Source: Bacillus paralicheniformis | Lineage (GTDB): Bacteria > Bacillota > Bacilli > Bacillales > Bacillaceae | NCBI RefSeq assembly: GCF_001042485.2 | Contig: NZ_LBMN02000012.1 | Span: 428,630 to 492,629 of the forward strand | DNA: 64,000 nucleotides | Direction: 5' to 3' | Shown here: one piece after another, positions 8,617-18,510 of the stretch | Layout: each line of letters starts with the position of its first letter | Position numbering within the stretch: position 1 is the stretch's first letter | The notes under the pieces: generated by a model | Database searches by the model: none | What the model was told of the DNA's origin: nothing | Seen by the model: only the letters and a program-made list of their open reading frames with translations | Translations under genes and position numbers: made by a program

Positions 8617-9558
8617 TTATGAAGCGATGTCTCTTTTTGTGAATGCCCCAAAGGCGAGCACATGAAAAACGATAAAATAGACAGCCAGCACGACAATCGA
8701 GAATCCCAGCGTCATATCTGAAACAAGCGGAGATCCATCAAAGTATTGAGTGAGATCAGTGTTGGCAAATAAGATGTATTTCACCCATTCAAATTTTGTC
8801 GCGAGCAGGTTTGTCACCGTTCCGCCCATTGCCAAAAGGAAAATTGAAATACCTACGGCAAGCGAGCTGTTTCTGAAAACAGCTGAAATCATAAAGGCCA
8901 TTGTCGCCATCATCAAAAGCGAGATTGAATTCAGCAAATAGCTGCCGGCCAAGTGCAGCAGCAGGCTTTTTTCTTCAACTGTTCCATCGGCGTACGCCAA
9001 GTGAACCTGGCTGCCGTCGCCTGCCCCGAATAAAGCAAGGCCTGTGATACCCGCGCTTGCGAACAGAATGAAAAGCAAAGCCAATGCAAAAAGCAGAACT
9101 GTAAAATATTTTGCCAGCAAAATTTTAAAGCGGCTGATCGGCCTGATCACAAGCAGCTTCACCGTCCCCCAGCTGAATTCATTCGCAACGATTCCCGCAG
9201 CCACCGTGATCACAAACAGACCGAGGAGGGGAATGATGCTGCTCGCGTCGCTGATGAACGACAGGGCCGAATAGTCCCCGTCTTCCGGCAAATCGTGCTT
9301 GATTCGATACTCATTAATGGCGGTCGACCGTTCATAGCTTTTTTCAAGTGCCGGATTATTGACCCCTTTAAGTTGTTCTTTCATATCTTTATTTTCCTGC
9401 ATTAATTCTTTTTTCCAGTCCGGGTTGTGGTCTGTCTCTCCGATCGTCTTTGTGAGAACGCCCAGCCCGATGGCAGATAACAGCAAAATCGCGATCATGA
9501 CGTATGTGCCTTTTCGATTAAAAATTTTGATCCATTCATTTACGATGAGATTAAACAT
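8617..9558 (-). CDS. yhcI: ABC-2 type transporter permease YhcI
   Basis: 313 residues, about six membrane helices, with the large outside loop after helix 1 that is typical of ABC-2 permeases. It overlaps the ATPase gene yhcH by 8 nt. In B. subtilis yhcEFGHI form one operon; this pair is the part that survives intact here. Substrate unknown; such pairs often export peptides or protect against membrane-active agents. Confidence 0.85.
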   Translation of the reverse strand: MFNLIVNEWIKIFNRKGTYVMIAILLLSAIGLGVLTKTIGETDHNPDWKKELMQENKDMKEQLKGVNNPALEKSYERSTAINEYRIKHDLPEDGDYSALSFISDASSIIPLLGLFVITVAAGIVANEFSWGTVKLLVIRPISRFKILLAKYFTVLLFALALLFILFASAGITGLALFGAGDGSQVHLAYADGTVEEKSLLLHLAGSYLLNSISLLMMATMAFMISAVFRNSSLAVGISIFLLAMGGTVTNLLATKFEWVKYILFANTDLTQYFDGSPLVSDMTLGFSIVVLAVYFIVFHVLAFGAFTKRDIAS

Positions 9559-10474
9559 GCTGAGCTTCCTCCTTATCTGCGGTGATTTCCAGGAACCGGT
9601 CTTCCAGCGACTTGTTCACAGCCTTCACTTCATATAGGCGGACACCGCTGTCTGACAAGTGTTTGATCAAATCAGGCACTTCATCCTTTTGAAGGCTGAG
9701 CTCTATCCCGCCTTCCGCTTCGTCAACCTTCATCTTTCTGAAAGCAGCCGCTTCCCGCATCAGAGCCTGATTGTCATCCGCTTGAAGATAATAGCGCTTC
9801 TTTTCATCCCGAGCGGGTCCGTGCACATGCTGAATATCCCGGAGCTTTCCGTTCTGGATAATGGCGATCCTGTCGCACATCAGCTCCATTTCTGAAAGCA
9901 GGTGGCTTGAAACGATGACCGCCATACCTCTTTCTCTCGTCAGCTTTCTTAAATGATCGCGGATTTCCCGGATACCGGCCGGATCAAGCCCGTTCGTCGG
10001 CTCATCGAGAATCAAGAGCTTCGGATCGTGCAAAAGGCTTTGGGCCAGGCCAAGCCTTTGTCTCATTCCTAAAGAATACGTTTTGACCTTATCGTTGATC
10101 CTGTTTTTCAATCCGACAAGCTCGACGATTTCGTCAATTTTCTGTTTCGTTACGCCTTTCGTCATGCGCGCGTATTGCTGAAGGTTTTGGTAGCCCGTTA
10201 AAAATTTATACAGTTCCGGATTTTCAACGATCGCTCCGATATGCCGTGCAGCCTTTTCAAAATTTTCTTTTACGCTGACACCGCACACGGCGATTTCACC
10301 GGCGGTGATGTTCATATGCCCGACAATTATCCGGATCGTCGTCGTTTTTCCGGCGCCGTTCGGACCCAAGAAGCCGAAAATCTCGCCTGCCTGCACGTCA
10401 AAGCTCAAGCCGTCGATGATCTTTTTCCCCCTGATCGTTTTTGATACATTTTTTAATTCTAAAAGTGTTTCCAC
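9551..10474 (-). CDS. yhcH: ABC transporter ATPase YhcH
   Basis: 307 residues. Walker A is GPNGAGKTT, the signature motif YSLGMRQR, Walker B LLILDEPTNGLD, with the switch His in VSSHLLSE. It is of the drug/peptide-export DrrA/BcrA type, with the usual extended C-terminal domain. It forms a transporter with YhcI and lies 19 nt after the decayed yhcG. Confidence 0.88.
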   Translation of the reverse strand: METLLELKNVSKTIRGKKIIDGLSFDVQAGEIFGFLGPNGAGKTTTIRIIVGHMNITAGEIAVCGVSVKENFEKAARHIGAIVENPELYKFLTGYQNLQQYARMTKGVTKQKIDEIVELVGLKNRINDKVKTYSLGMRQRLGLAQSLLHDPKLLILDEPTNGLDPAGIREIRDHLRKLTRERGMAVIVSSHLLSEMELMCDRIAIIQNGKLRDIQHVHGPARDEKKRYYLQADDNQALMREAAAFRKMKVDEAEGGIELSLQKDEVPDLIKHLSDSGVRLYEVKAVNKSLEDRFLEITADKEEAQHV

Positions 10475-10493
10475 TGTTTCTCCTCCCGCCTTT

Positions 10494-10988
10494 TCAATCT
10501 TTTTCTTCGATAAACCGTTTCAGCCATTCCAAAAGCGACATTCCGGATTCCTCGCGCAGCTGTTCGACATCCTTTTTTTCTTCAATTCGGCCATTTAAGA
10601 CGACGACGACCTCATCCAAAATTTGTTCAATTTCATGAATCTCATGGGTGGCGATGACGATCGTCTGCTTATCAAGCTCCAAATATGTAAGAAGGCTTTT
10701 AACGATCGACTCTCTCACCATCGGGTCAAGACCGGAAAATGGCTCATCAAGCAGTACGACCGCTGCATCGCGCGCCAATGTGAGCGCGAGCTTCAGCCTG
10801 CCCCAGTTGCCTTTGGAAAGCTTGCCGATTTTTTTATCCCTGTCGATTTTCATGTCCTTTAACAGGTCCCACGCTTTATTTATACGGAAATCGGAAAACT
10901 GGGTTTCATAAAAGTGAATCATATCCTTGACGCGAAATGGATCGTAGAACATATCAAGCTCTGTTAAATAGGCAATGTTCTTCATCTC
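10494..10988 (-). pseudogene. yhcG: 5'-truncated ABC ATPase YhcG (Walker A lost)
   Basis: From about residue 48 of the open frame the protein is a clear ABC ATPase C-terminal half: signature LSKGNWGRLKLALTLA, Walker B VVLLDEPFSGLD, switch ATHEIHEIE. The open frame runs back to 11135, but its first 48 residues do not look like an ATPase: there is no Walker A, and that stretch seems to belong to a decayed neighbour. The full protein is about 232 residues in B. subtilis. A deletion has removed the nucleotide-binding start, so it cannot bind ATP normally. The 3' half remains upstream of the intact yhcHI pair. Confidence 0.7.
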
Positions 10989-11440
10989 CTTTCTGGCTGA
11001 ATCAGCTTTTAAAGAAATGCTCCAGAATCTCTGCACTTGATGAACAGCGCCTCGAATAATCCATAAGCATTGTAGATCAACAAGGAAATGTCCCGGATGA
11101 ATTTTTGATAGCCGAATATTTTCTGAGCGCTTCATCTATCGTTCGAAAGAACATCACCTCATGTGGAAAAAACACGGAGCCTAAAAAGACAGCGATATTG
11201 ACAAGAAGCAAATGACGCGGAAAACAGGCTGTTGCTGCTTGAGAGCAGAACGCTTCTGACAATCAGCCCGAAAATGAATAAACTAGCGCGGGAAATCAAT
11301 TGGTATACAACAGCAATAACGCACTGTTGTTCGGATTATATAACCAAAGCTGCGTCTTTCCTTCCAGACCGAGCTGTATCAGAGTACTGCATCAGTAGTA
11401 CGAGGGAAATCACAAGTAATATTGCAAAAAAGCGCAAATA
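10989..11440 (-). pseudogene. Decayed remnant of a YhcE-like membrane protein
   Basis: On the minus strand three frames in turn give membrane-protein-like pieces separated by stops: FFAILLVISLVLLMQYSD near 11415-11360, SLFIFGLIVRSVLLSSSNS near 11285-11230, then NIAVFLGSVFFPHEVMFF near 11200-11140. This is the picture of a multi-spanning protein broken by several frameshifts and stops. In B. subtilis yhcE and the GntR regulator gene yhcF precede yhcG; yhcF is not recognisable here. Assignment to yhcE is inference from position and hydrophobicity. Confidence 0.55.
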
Positions 11441-11477
11441 AAAAAAGCAAACCCGCTGGTTCCCAGCGAATTTGCCT
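11441..11477 (-). terminator. Terminator of the yhbJ-yhcABC operon
   Basis: Two-part stem (GCAAA..CGCTGG / CCAGCG..TTTGC) followed by TTTTTT on the minus strand, one base after the yhcC stop codon. Confidence 0.8.
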
Positions 11478-11807
11478 TTAATCCTGTTCCCGTTTTTTCA
11501 TGGATTTTAATGCTTTTCGGTAATCCATATCGTCCATTTCCGTTTTCTCGGAATGTTTTTTTTCCTCTTTTGGATGTTGAAGTTTTTGCAGAATCGCCCG
11601 ATAGGTTTGATCATTCATTTCGAACGGATCTTGCTGATCGGCTTCAACTTGCTCAGGCGCTTCTTCCTGAACATGAGGAATGCCAGCTTCAGCTGCCGCG
11701 TTATCCTCATGTTCGGGTTTATCCTGTGAAGACGCCGACCGCACATTAAATACCACCAGACCGATAATGACGAGGACAGCAGCGATGATGGTCAATATAA
11801 TGGTCAT
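11478..11807 (-). CDS. yhcC: YhcC, small single-pass membrane protein of unknown function
   Basis: 109 residues: one N-terminal membrane helix (residues 2-20), an acidic Glu/Gln-rich linker, and a C-terminal part with two similar short motifs (YRAILQKLQHP and YRKALKSMKKR). It lies 13 nt after yhcB at the end of the operon, in the same place as yhcC in B. subtilis. No function is known to me. Confidence 0.75.
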   Translation of the reverse strand: MTIILTIIAAVLVIIGLVVFNVRSASSQDKPEHEDNAAAEAGIPHVQEEAPEQVEADQQDPFEMNDQTYRAILQKLQHPKEEKKHSEKTEMDDMDYRKALKSMKKREQD

Positions 11808-11820
11808 GTCAAATCGCTCC

Positions 11821-12351
11821 TCACTGTCCTGCTGTAAAGCGGTCTGTCACTTGGGCGACGCGTCTGCCTAAAGCCCGGCCCAGCTCCAGGCCTTCTTCGC
11901 CGATCAGTTCGTCACTGTCGACAGGACACGTGATGCCTGCACCGTAATAAGACCCGTATAAAGCATTTTCAGGTACATTTCCAGGCAAGCCGACGACCAT
12001 CATGCCTTGATGAAGCATCGGTGTTATTAAGTTGAGCATTGTCGCCTCAAGACCGCCGTGAGTTGTCGCTGTTGTGCAGAAGACTGCGCCGATCTTATTG
12101 ATCAGCTTCCCTTCCGCCCAAAGGTAGCCCAGCCTGTCGATCCAAGTTTTTAATCCGGAGCTGATTGTACCGAAATGACCTGGGCAGCCCCAGATGATAG
12201 CATCCATTTCTTCGAGCTTTCTAATATCCGCCTGGCTGACATGATCGATCAGCACGTCTGCAGCCTCATGTTCCCCTGCACCTTCCGCAATGGCTTCAGC
12301 CAGCTTTTTCGTATGCTCGCCTTCACTGTCGTAAACAACATAAATTTTCAT
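11821..12351 (-). CDS. yhcB: Flavodoxin-like NAD(P)H:quinone oxidoreductase YhcB (WrbA type)
   Basis: 176 residues with a flavodoxin fold: phosphate loop [14 protein letters not shown] at the N-terminus, then [19 protein letters not shown] and [14 protein letters not shown], which hold FMN in WrbA-like enzymes. Expected to reduce quinones by two electrons. It follows the efflux pump gene yhcA by 17 nt, suggesting protection against quinone-like or redox-active compounds. Confidence 0.85.
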   Translation of the reverse strand: MKIYVVYDSEGEHTKKLAEAIAEGAGEHEAADVLIDHVSQADIRKLEEMDAIIWGCPGHFGTISSGLKTWIDRLGYLWAEGKLINKIGAVFCTTATTHGGLEATMLNLITPMLHQGMMVVGLPGNVPENALYGSYYGAGITCPVDSDELIGEEGLELGRALGRRVAQVTDRFTAGQ

Positions 12352-12368
12352 GTCAGAACCTCCTCATT

Positions 12369-13958
12369 TTAAGATTCTTTCGCTTCTTTAGGAGCCGGAA
12401 GCAATGTCAGCTCCTCCGCCTTGTTCTTCCTGCGCAGCTTGTCTTTTCTGACATCCCTCAAAAACAGGCTGAGAACGAGGCCGATGACACAGAACCCGGC
12501 CGCCCACATAAATGCGTCATTGATGCCCATGACATTCGAGTTGAGCTGAGCCTGTCCGGTCAAATATTTCACGACATATTGTTGTGCTTGTTCAAGAGAT
12601 ATATGCATCGATTGCGCTGTTGACTGAATGGTTGACTGCAATGTGCTCATAAATGACGGATCAGCCGTATTTGTCTGATCGGCCATTGATGCATAGTGGA
12701 ATGTCGTGCGATTTGTATAAATCGTCGTGATCAAGCTCGTTCCGATCGAACCGCTGATTTGGCGAAGCGTATTCGACATCGCCGTTCCGTGGCTGTTTAA
12801 ATGCTGCGGAAGCTGGTTCATGCCGGCAGTCATGATCGGCATCATCAACATGGACATCCCAAACGCCCGAATCGCATAGATCAACACGATGTGCATATAC
12901 GGTGTATCGATCGTAAGCGTCGTAAATTCGTAGGTCGTCACAACAGTGATCAATAATCCGACAATCGCTAGCGGCCTTGGGCCGACTTTATCAAATAAAA
13001 TTCCTGAGATCGGCGACATCACAAGCATGACAAGTGCGCCCGGCAGCATCAAAAGCCCCGACTGAAGCGCTGTAAAGCCGACCAGGTTTTGCAAATAAAT
13101 CGGAATCAGGAACATTCCTGCATACAAAGCAACTGTAATGATGGCGTTGATCACGCTTGACAGTGAAAACATATCGTATTTGAACACTCTGAAGTCAAGC
13201 ATCGGCTCTTTCGATTTCAACTGCTGGATGATAAAAGCGGCAATGCCGATCACACCGATCACAACTGTAGAAAGTACGAGCGGATCATCCCAGCCGTCTG
13301 AGCCGGCTTCGCTCACACCATACAGCAACGCCGCAAATCCGACAATTGAAAGAATCGCGCCCGCTGTGTCCAATTTGATTTTTTTAGGTTCCGTCATATT
13401 TTTAAATAGGAAAAAACCGAAAATGATGACGATCAAACCAACCGGCACAAGGCCGTAAAACATGATCCGCCAGCTGTAGTTTTCAATGACCCAGCCGGAT
13501 AGCGTCGGACCGACAGCAGGAGCAAACATCATCGCAAGCCCGAAGATTCCCATTCCTTTCCCGCGGCTTTCCGGAGGAAAGATAAAGAGAATCGTGGTCA
13601 TGACCAAAGGCTGAAGTATGCCTCCGCCGACTGCCTGAATGAGGCGTCCGGTTAACATCGTCGAGAAGTTAGGCGCAATTCCGCATATCAGCGTTCCGAC
13701 CGTAAACAGCAGCATCGCCGTTAAAAACAAGCTCCGTCCGCCGAACCGCATAATCAGGAAGGCTGATAAAGGAATCAAAACGCCGTTGACAAGCATATAT
13801 CCGGTTGTCAGCCATTGAATCGTTGTGGCGCTCACATTGAACTCTGTCATGAGATGAGGCATCGCCACATTCAGTAGCGTTTGGTTTAAAATGGCCAGAA
13901 ACAAGCCGCCCATTAAAATGATGAGCAGTGACATATTTCCTTTTTTCTGAGAAGCCAC
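12369..13958 (-). CDS. yhcA: DHA2-family (EmrB/QacA) multidrug efflux transporter YhcA
   Basis: 529 residues with 14 predicted membrane helices. Motif A-like LSAFLIMRFGGR and the antiporter motif C region MMFAPAVGPTLSGWV are visible, as is a long loop between the last helices. It pairs with the membrane fusion protein YhbJ, encoded 39 nt upstream, in an EmrAB-like export system driven by protons. Confidence 0.9.
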   Translation of the reverse strand: MASQKKGNMSLLIILMGGLFLAILNQTLLNVAMPHLMTEFNVSATTIQWLTTGYMLVNGVLIPLSAFLIMRFGGRSLFLTAMLLFTVGTLICGIAPNFSTMLTGRLIQAVGGGILQPLVMTTILFIFPPESRGKGMGIFGLAMMFAPAVGPTLSGWVIENYSWRIMFYGLVPVGLIVIIFGFFLFKNMTEPKKIKLDTAGAILSIVGFAALLYGVSEAGSDGWDDPLVLSTVVIGVIGIAAFIIQQLKSKEPMLDFRVFKYDMFSLSSVINAIITVALYAGMFLIPIYLQNLVGFTALQSGLLMLPGALVMLVMSPISGILFDKVGPRPLAIVGLLITVVTTYEFTTLTIDTPYMHIVLIYAIRAFGMSMLMMPIMTAGMNQLPQHLNSHGTAMSNTLRQISGSIGTSLITTIYTNRTTFHYASMADQTNTADPSFMSTLQSTIQSTAQSMHISLEQAQQYVVKYLTGQAQLNSNVMGINDAFMWAAGFCVIGLVLSLFLRDVRKDKLRRKNKAEELTLLPAPKEAKES

Positions 13959-13997
13959 TTATGACATCCTCCTTTCGCTCGTTTTTATTTCCCCCGG

Positions 13998-14630
13998 TTA
14001 TTTTGAAATTTTCACGGATGCGTTCATTCCCGGCAGCACTTTGTCAGACGGGTTTTTAATTGAAATTTTCACAGGTACTTTCTGCGTCACTTTCGTGTAG
14101 TTTCCGCTTGAATTGCTTTGAGAAAGCAAGTCAAATGTTGAGTTTGTCGCATAGCCGATTTCTTCGACATTTCCTTCAAATGTAGTGCCTGAATCACCGT
14201 CAACGACGATATCGACTTTGTCCCCTTTTTCGATGTCTTTCAGGTCGTTTTCTTCAATGTTAGCTGTAATGTACAGATGATCCATGTCGATGGTTTTCGC
14301 AAGCGTTTGACCGGCTTGTACGATCTGGCCTTCTTTCGCTTCGTTTTTGACAATCGTTCCGTCCATGATCGACTTCACGTCAACCGTTTGTTCCCCTTTG
14401 ATTTTCGCTGCTTTTTCGTCTTTTGAAACTTTTGATCCTTCTTTCAAATCCCAATCTGAGAGCTTCCCTGATGCAGGCGCCGTAATGTCGGCCATCTCGC
14501 CTGTCACGTGTGCTTCGTCGGTTTTCACATAGCTGATGCTGTCATAATAGAAATACGCACCTCCTGCTAAGATGGCAAGCACGATGATGAGTCCGATAAT
14601 GTTCGTCGCAATTAAACGTCCTTTGCTCAT
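13998..14630 (-). CDS. yhbJ: HlyD-family membrane fusion protein YhbJ
   Basis: 210 residues from the ATG at 14630, which has AAAGGAG 8 nt upstream. The frame runs further back to 14807 but that part is not protein-like. One N-terminal membrane helix is followed by a lipoyl-like beta-barrel (VTGEMADITAPASGKLSDW) with the matching half later (MDGTIVKNEAKEGQIVQAG), the standard EmrA/HlyD arrangement. Partner of YhcA. In B. subtilis a MarR regulator gene, yhbI, precedes it; none is found here. Confidence 0.88.
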   Translation of the reverse strand: MSKGRLIATNIIGLIIVLAILAGGAYFYYDSISYVKTDEAHVTGEMADITAPASGKLSDWDLKEGSKVSKDEKAAKIKGEQTVDVKSIMDGTIVKNEAKEGQIVQAGQTLAKTIDMDHLYITANIEENDLKDIEKGDKVDIVVDGDSGTTFEGNVEEIGYATNSTFDLLSQSNSSGNYTKVTQKVPVKISIKNPSDKVLPGMNASVKISK

Positions 14631-14829
14631 GTTTATTTCTCCTTTCATATCCTTATATTTTGGATGAAGCCGGTTTGATCGGCTTCCGCGGTTTTGCGTT
14701 TTCCTATTTCCTGCCCAGCAACTTGCGGGACGTGTACTGAAAAAGTTGTTCAAAACTGAGCAAGAAAGATCGGAAGCGGTAAATTTGTTTTTACCTCTGC
14801 ACAACAAAATAAATAGTTAACAAGATTAA

Positions 14830-14858
14830 ATATTAGTTAAAGTAATAAAGAATGTCAA
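14830..14858 (-). promoter_or_regulatory. Promoter of the yhbJ-yhcABC operon with repeated TAGTTAA motifs
   Basis: TTGACA (14853-14858) and TAATAT (14830-14835) on the minus strand are 17 nt apart. On the plus strand TAGTTAA occurs at 14814 and 14834, overlapping and just downstream of the -10, a likely repressor site. The leader to the yhbJ ATG is about 190 nt. Confidence 0.65.
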
Positions 14859-14898
14859 TAACCTTGCACTTAAAATTTTGATTTAAATATTTTCCAAA

Positions 14899-14924
14899 CA
14901 AAAAACCTCCGCTGCCGGAGGTTT
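14899..14924 (-). terminator. Terminator of yhbH
   Basis: ACCTCCG / CGGAGGT stem with a T-run on the minus strand just after the yhbH stop. Confidence 0.85.
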
Positions 14925-14937
14925 CAATCGCGTTTTT

Positions 14938-16104
14938 TCATGTATATTGATGCCGTTCTTCATTGCTGAAGAAGCTCTTCAGAGCCTGAAAAACATCGGC
15001 TTTCTGTTTCAGCACATAATACTTGAATTTTTCGTTTTTAATATTTTTGTAGGCTGACATTAACGTTGAATGTCTGTTGTACTGGTTGACTTCGCCATAG
15101 CAAAAGATATTCGCTTTCTCCATAATCTCTCCGACAAGCTTAACGCAACGCGCATTGTCGGATGTCAAATTATCGCCGTCCGAAAAATGAAACGGATAAA
15201 TGTTATAGCGTGTCGGATGGTATTTGTCTTCAATCAGTTCGAGGGATTTGCGGTATACAGATGAACAAATCGTGCCCCCGCTTTCCCCTTTCGAAAAGAA
15301 ATCTTCTTCTGATACCACTTTGGCTTCAGTGTGATGGGCGATAAACTCAATATCGACCGTTTCATACTTTGTCCGTAAAAAACGTGTCATCCAAAAGAAA
15401 AAGCTTCGCGCCATATATTTTTCCCAAACGCCCATCGATCCGCTCGTATCCATCATTGCGAGCACAACGGCTTTTGATTCCGGCTTTACGGAGTCATTCC
15501 ACGTTTTAAATTTTAAGTCTTCGGGGTAGATCGGATAAAATGAAGGTTTTCCCGTCATTGCATTTCGCTTAAAAGCGCTGAGCATCGTTCTTTTCTTATC
15601 GATATTACCGGTCAAACCCGTTTTGCGGATATCGTTGAACTCAATATCTTCGACAACGATATCATCCCGTTCTTTTTGTTCTAAATTCGGCAGTTCCATT
15701 TCGCTGAAGAGCGCCTCTTCCAAATCGATTAACGAAACTTCAGCTTCATAATAATCTTCACCGGCCTGATCGCCCGCTCCCTGGCCTTTGCCGGCGCCCC
15801 GTTTATCCGAACCGTCCCTTGCGACGATATCTCCTACCTCGCTGTCGCCGTCTCCTTGGCCGGCATGTTTATTTTTATCATAGTTATAGCGGATTTTATA
15901 CTCATCTAACGATCGAATCGGAATTTTGACAACATCTTTGCCGTTGGACATAATAATGCTTTCTTCTGTAATCAGGTCAGGCAGATTGTTTTTGATCGCG
16001 TCCTGCACCTTTTTCTGGTGACGCTGTTGGTCATCATACCCTTTTCGGTGGAGGGACCAGTCTTCCTGAGAAATAATAAAATGGCCATTGTCTTTATGGG
16101 ACAT
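14938..16104 (-). CDS. yhbH: Sporulation protein YhbH (DUF444 / YeaH-like, VWA-like domain)
   Basis: 388 residues. The C-terminal half has a von Willebrand A-like metal site: MMDTSGSMG near residue 217, SSVYRK and FSDGDN near 310. A charged Gly/Asp/Lys-rich linker lies near residues 90-120. The family always travels with the kinase PrkA, encoded just upstream here. In B. subtilis yhbH is under sigma-E and mutants sporulate poorly. Confidence 0.92.
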   Translation of the reverse strand: MSHKDNGHFIISQEDWSLHRKGYDDQQRHQKKVQDAIKNNLPDLITEESIIMSNGKDVVKIPIRSLDEYKIRYNYDKNKHAGQGDGDSEVGDIVARDGSDKRGAGKGQGAGDQAGEDYYEAEVSLIDLEEALFSEMELPNLEQKERDDIVVEDIEFNDIRKTGLTGNIDKKRTMLSAFKRNAMTGKPSFYPIYPEDLKFKTWNDSVKPESKAVVLAMMDTSGSMGVWEKYMARSFFFWMTRFLRTKYETVDIEFIAHHTEAKVVSEEDFFSKGESGGTICSSVYRKSLELIEDKYHPTRYNIYPFHFSDGDNLTSDNARCVKLVGEIMEKANIFCYGEVNQYNRHSTLMSAYKNIKNEKFKYYVLKQKADVFQALKSFFSNEERHQYT

Positions 16105-16235
16105 GAATTCCCCTCCTTATTGATAATCCCCTTAAATGGCTTCGGTTTATAGCCCTGCGGATGCAAGTCTAAAATGTTTATTGTTATCTTATGCAGGTGC
16201 AAATAACTTTTGACAAACAATTTTGAAAATGGGAC

Positions 16236-16266
16236 AAAAGGACCCGCCCTTCTCCGGACGGGTCTT
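16236..16266 (-). terminator. Terminator of prkA
   Basis: GACCCGTCC / GGGCGGGTC stem with a T-rich tail on the minus strand. It separates prkA from yhbH, so yhbH probably has its own promoter in 16105-16235 as well. Confidence 0.7.
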
Positions 16267-16270
16267 CAAG

Positions 16271-18166
16271 TTACCGGTTTAATAAGCTTCCTACATATTT
16301 TAAGAGTTCGTTTGCGCTAGTCGAGTTGTAGCCGTGCTCATCAATGAGACGGGCGACGACCTCGTTGATTTTCTTGAGCTGCTGTTCGTCCGGCGTTTTT
16401 GTCGATGTCGTGATTTTGACGACATCTTTCAAGTCTGCGAACAGCTTTTTCTGAATGGCTTCTCTGAGCCGCTCATGCGAATTATAGTCAAACCGTTTCC
16501 CTTTTCTTGCATAGGCAGAAATGCGAATGAGAATTTCTTCGCGGAATGCCTTTTTCGCATTTTCGGAAATGCCGATTTGTTCTTCTATTGACCTCATCAG
16601 CTTTTCATCCGGATTCATTTCTTCTCCCGTCAGCGGATCGCGAAGCTTAATTTTATTGCAGTACGCTTCGACATTATCAAGATAATTGTCCATCAGCGTT
16701 TTCGCAGATTCCTCATAAGAGTACACAAACGCTTTTTGGACTTCTTTCTTCGCCATTTCGTCGTATTCTTTTCTGGCGGCGGAAATAAAGTTCAAATAAC
16801 GCTCGCGGTCTTCTGCCGAAATCGATGGATGCTGGCTAAGCCCTTCTTTTAAAGAACGGAGGACATCAAGCGCATTGATCGATTCCATGTTTTTGCGGAT
16901 GATCGTCGACGAGATCCGGTTGATGACATAGCGCGGATCGATTCCGCTCATTCCTTCGTCAGTGTATTCTTTTTTCAAATCCTCGACATCGACAGAATTG
17001 TAGCCTTCAACACTCTCTCCGTCATACAGCCTCATTTTTTTGACAAGATCAATGTCTGACCGCTTCGGCTCTTTCAGCCTCGTCAAAATCGAAAACATCG
17101 CAGCCACTTTTAGCGTGTGCGGCGCAATATGAACATCAGACACATCGCTTTCAGCGATCATTTTTTCATAAATTCTTTCTTCTTCTGATACTTTTAAATT
17201 ATATGGAATCGGCATGACGATAATCCGCGAATGGAGCGCTTCGTTTTTCTTATTGGATATAAATGAACGGTATTCGGTTTCATTCGTGTGGGCTACGATC
17301 AATTCATCCGCTGAGATGAGCGCGAACCGGCCCGCCTTGAAATTCCCTTCCTGTGTAAGCGATAAAAGATGCCAGAGGAATTTTTCATCGCATTTCAGCA
17401 TCTCCTGAAATTCCATCATTCCTCTGTTCGCTTTGTTTAATTCTCCGTCGAACCGGTATGCGCGCGGATCGGATTCCGATCCGTATTCGGCAATCGTCGA
17501 AAAATCAATGCTTCCCGTCAGATCAGCGATATCCTGCGATTTAGGGTCCGACGGACTGAACGTGCCGATCCCCGTCCGTTTATCCTCTGAAAAAAAGATT
17601 CTTTCAACCTTCACGTCTTCTATTCTTCCGCCGTATTCCTGTTCCAGCCTCATCATGTTCAAAGGGGACAGGTTGCCTTGAATACGGATGCCGTATTCAT
17701 TGTAAAAATCGTCCCGCAGATGCTGAGGAATTAGATGAAGCGGATCTTCGTGCATTGGACAGCCCTGAATGGCGTAGACAGCCCCTTCATCTGTAAGAGA
17801 GTATGCTTCAAGCCCCCTTTTCAGCATGGTGACCAAAGTCGACTTTCCCCCGCTGACAGGCCCCATCAAAAGCAGGATTCTTTTTCTGACATCAAGGCGC
17901 TTCGCGGCCGGATGAAAGTATTCTTCAACTAGGCGTTCCAAAGGCTCTTCAAGACCAAACAGCTCTTTGTCAAAGAAGCTGTATACTTTTTTCCCGTCTT
18001 TCTCTTCAATGCCGCTGTCTTTAATCATATTGTAAACGCGGGAATGAGCAGATTGCGCGACAGTCGGATTTTCCTTTACGATTTCTAAATATTCAGCGAA
18101 GGTTCCTTCCCATTTCAGACGCTGCTCTTCCTCTCTATACTGTTCAATCTTTTTTAATATATCCAT
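16271..18166 (-). CDS. prkA: PrkA, AAA+ serine protein kinase / protease-like regulator
   Basis: 631 residues, the full family length. The N-terminal AAA domain has Walker A GPVSGGKSTL near residue 102; the PrkA C-terminal domain follows. In B. subtilis PrkA acts in the mother cell and promotes sigma-K activity. It was first described as a Ser kinase; later work suggests Lon-like protease activity. It is encoded with yhbH, as in many bacteria (E. coli yeaG-yeaH). Confidence 0.94.
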   Translation of the reverse strand: MDILKKIEQYREEEQRLKWEGTFAEYLEIVKENPTVAQSAHSRVYNMIKDSGIEEKDGKKVYSFFDKELFGLEEPLERLVEEYFHPAAKRLDVRKRILLLMGPVSGGKSTLVTMLKRGLEAYSLTDEGAVYAIQGCPMHEDPLHLIPQHLRDDFYNEYGIRIQGNLSPLNMMRLEQEYGGRIEDVKVERIFFSEDKRTGIGTFSPSDPKSQDIADLTGSIDFSTIAEYGSESDPRAYRFDGELNKANRGMMEFQEMLKCDEKFLWHLLSLTQEGNFKAGRFALISADELIVAHTNETEYRSFISNKKNEALHSRIIVMPIPYNLKVSEEERIYEKMIAESDVSDVHIAPHTLKVAAMFSILTRLKEPKRSDIDLVKKMRLYDGESVEGYNSVDVEDLKKEYTDEGMSGIDPRYVINRISSTIIRKNMESINALDVLRSLKEGLSQHPSISAEDRERYLNFISAARKEYDEMAKKEVQKAFVYSYEESAKTLMDNYLDNVEAYCNKIKLRDPLTGEEMNPDEKLMRSIEEQIGISENAKKAFREEILIRISAYARKGKRFDYNSHERLREAIQKKLFADLKDVVKITTSTKTPDEQQLKKINEVVARLIDEHGYNSTSANELLKYVGSLLNR

Positions 18167-18412
18167 AAGAACCTCCTATATGATGATAAATGCAAGGTGC
18201 CAAGTGAATCACTGTTACATTCAATCTATGCGGAGATGTCCCTTTAGATGCTTTTCATATAAAAAATGAAATGTACTTTCCTCGAATTGACAAGGATGGA
18301 GCAAACCATTCATAATAAGAGCAGAAAAGTTCCGTCCGCAAGTGCTCCTGCGGTACGGCTGACGGCATCGGTGCAGATGACAACAAGGGAATAAGGATGA
18401 GGAGGGATTTTA

Positions 18413-18487
18413 ATGAGAACGTTGATCATGATGGGGGTCATCCTCGCGTTCCTCGTATCCATTTTTACTGCCGGATACGAAAGTAAA
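18413..18487 (+). CDS. 24-residue hydrophobic miniprotein (hypothetical)
   Basis: The protein begins MRTLIMMGVILAFLVS and ends AGYEK; a single membrane helix fills it. GAGGAGGGA lies 6-7 nt before the ATG, a strong ribosome site, and a terminator follows 24 nt after the stop. These two features make a real small gene plausible. It is the only plus-strand gene between prkA and yhbF. No family recognised. Confidence 0.55.
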
Positions 18488-18510
18488 CCCGGCAAATAAA
18501 ATTCAAAGGA

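Noticed and set aside
14631..14807. Upstream frame fused to YhbJ
   Set aside because: No similarity to HlyD or MarR proteins and no ribosome site; the ATG at 14630 has AAAGGAG at the right distance.
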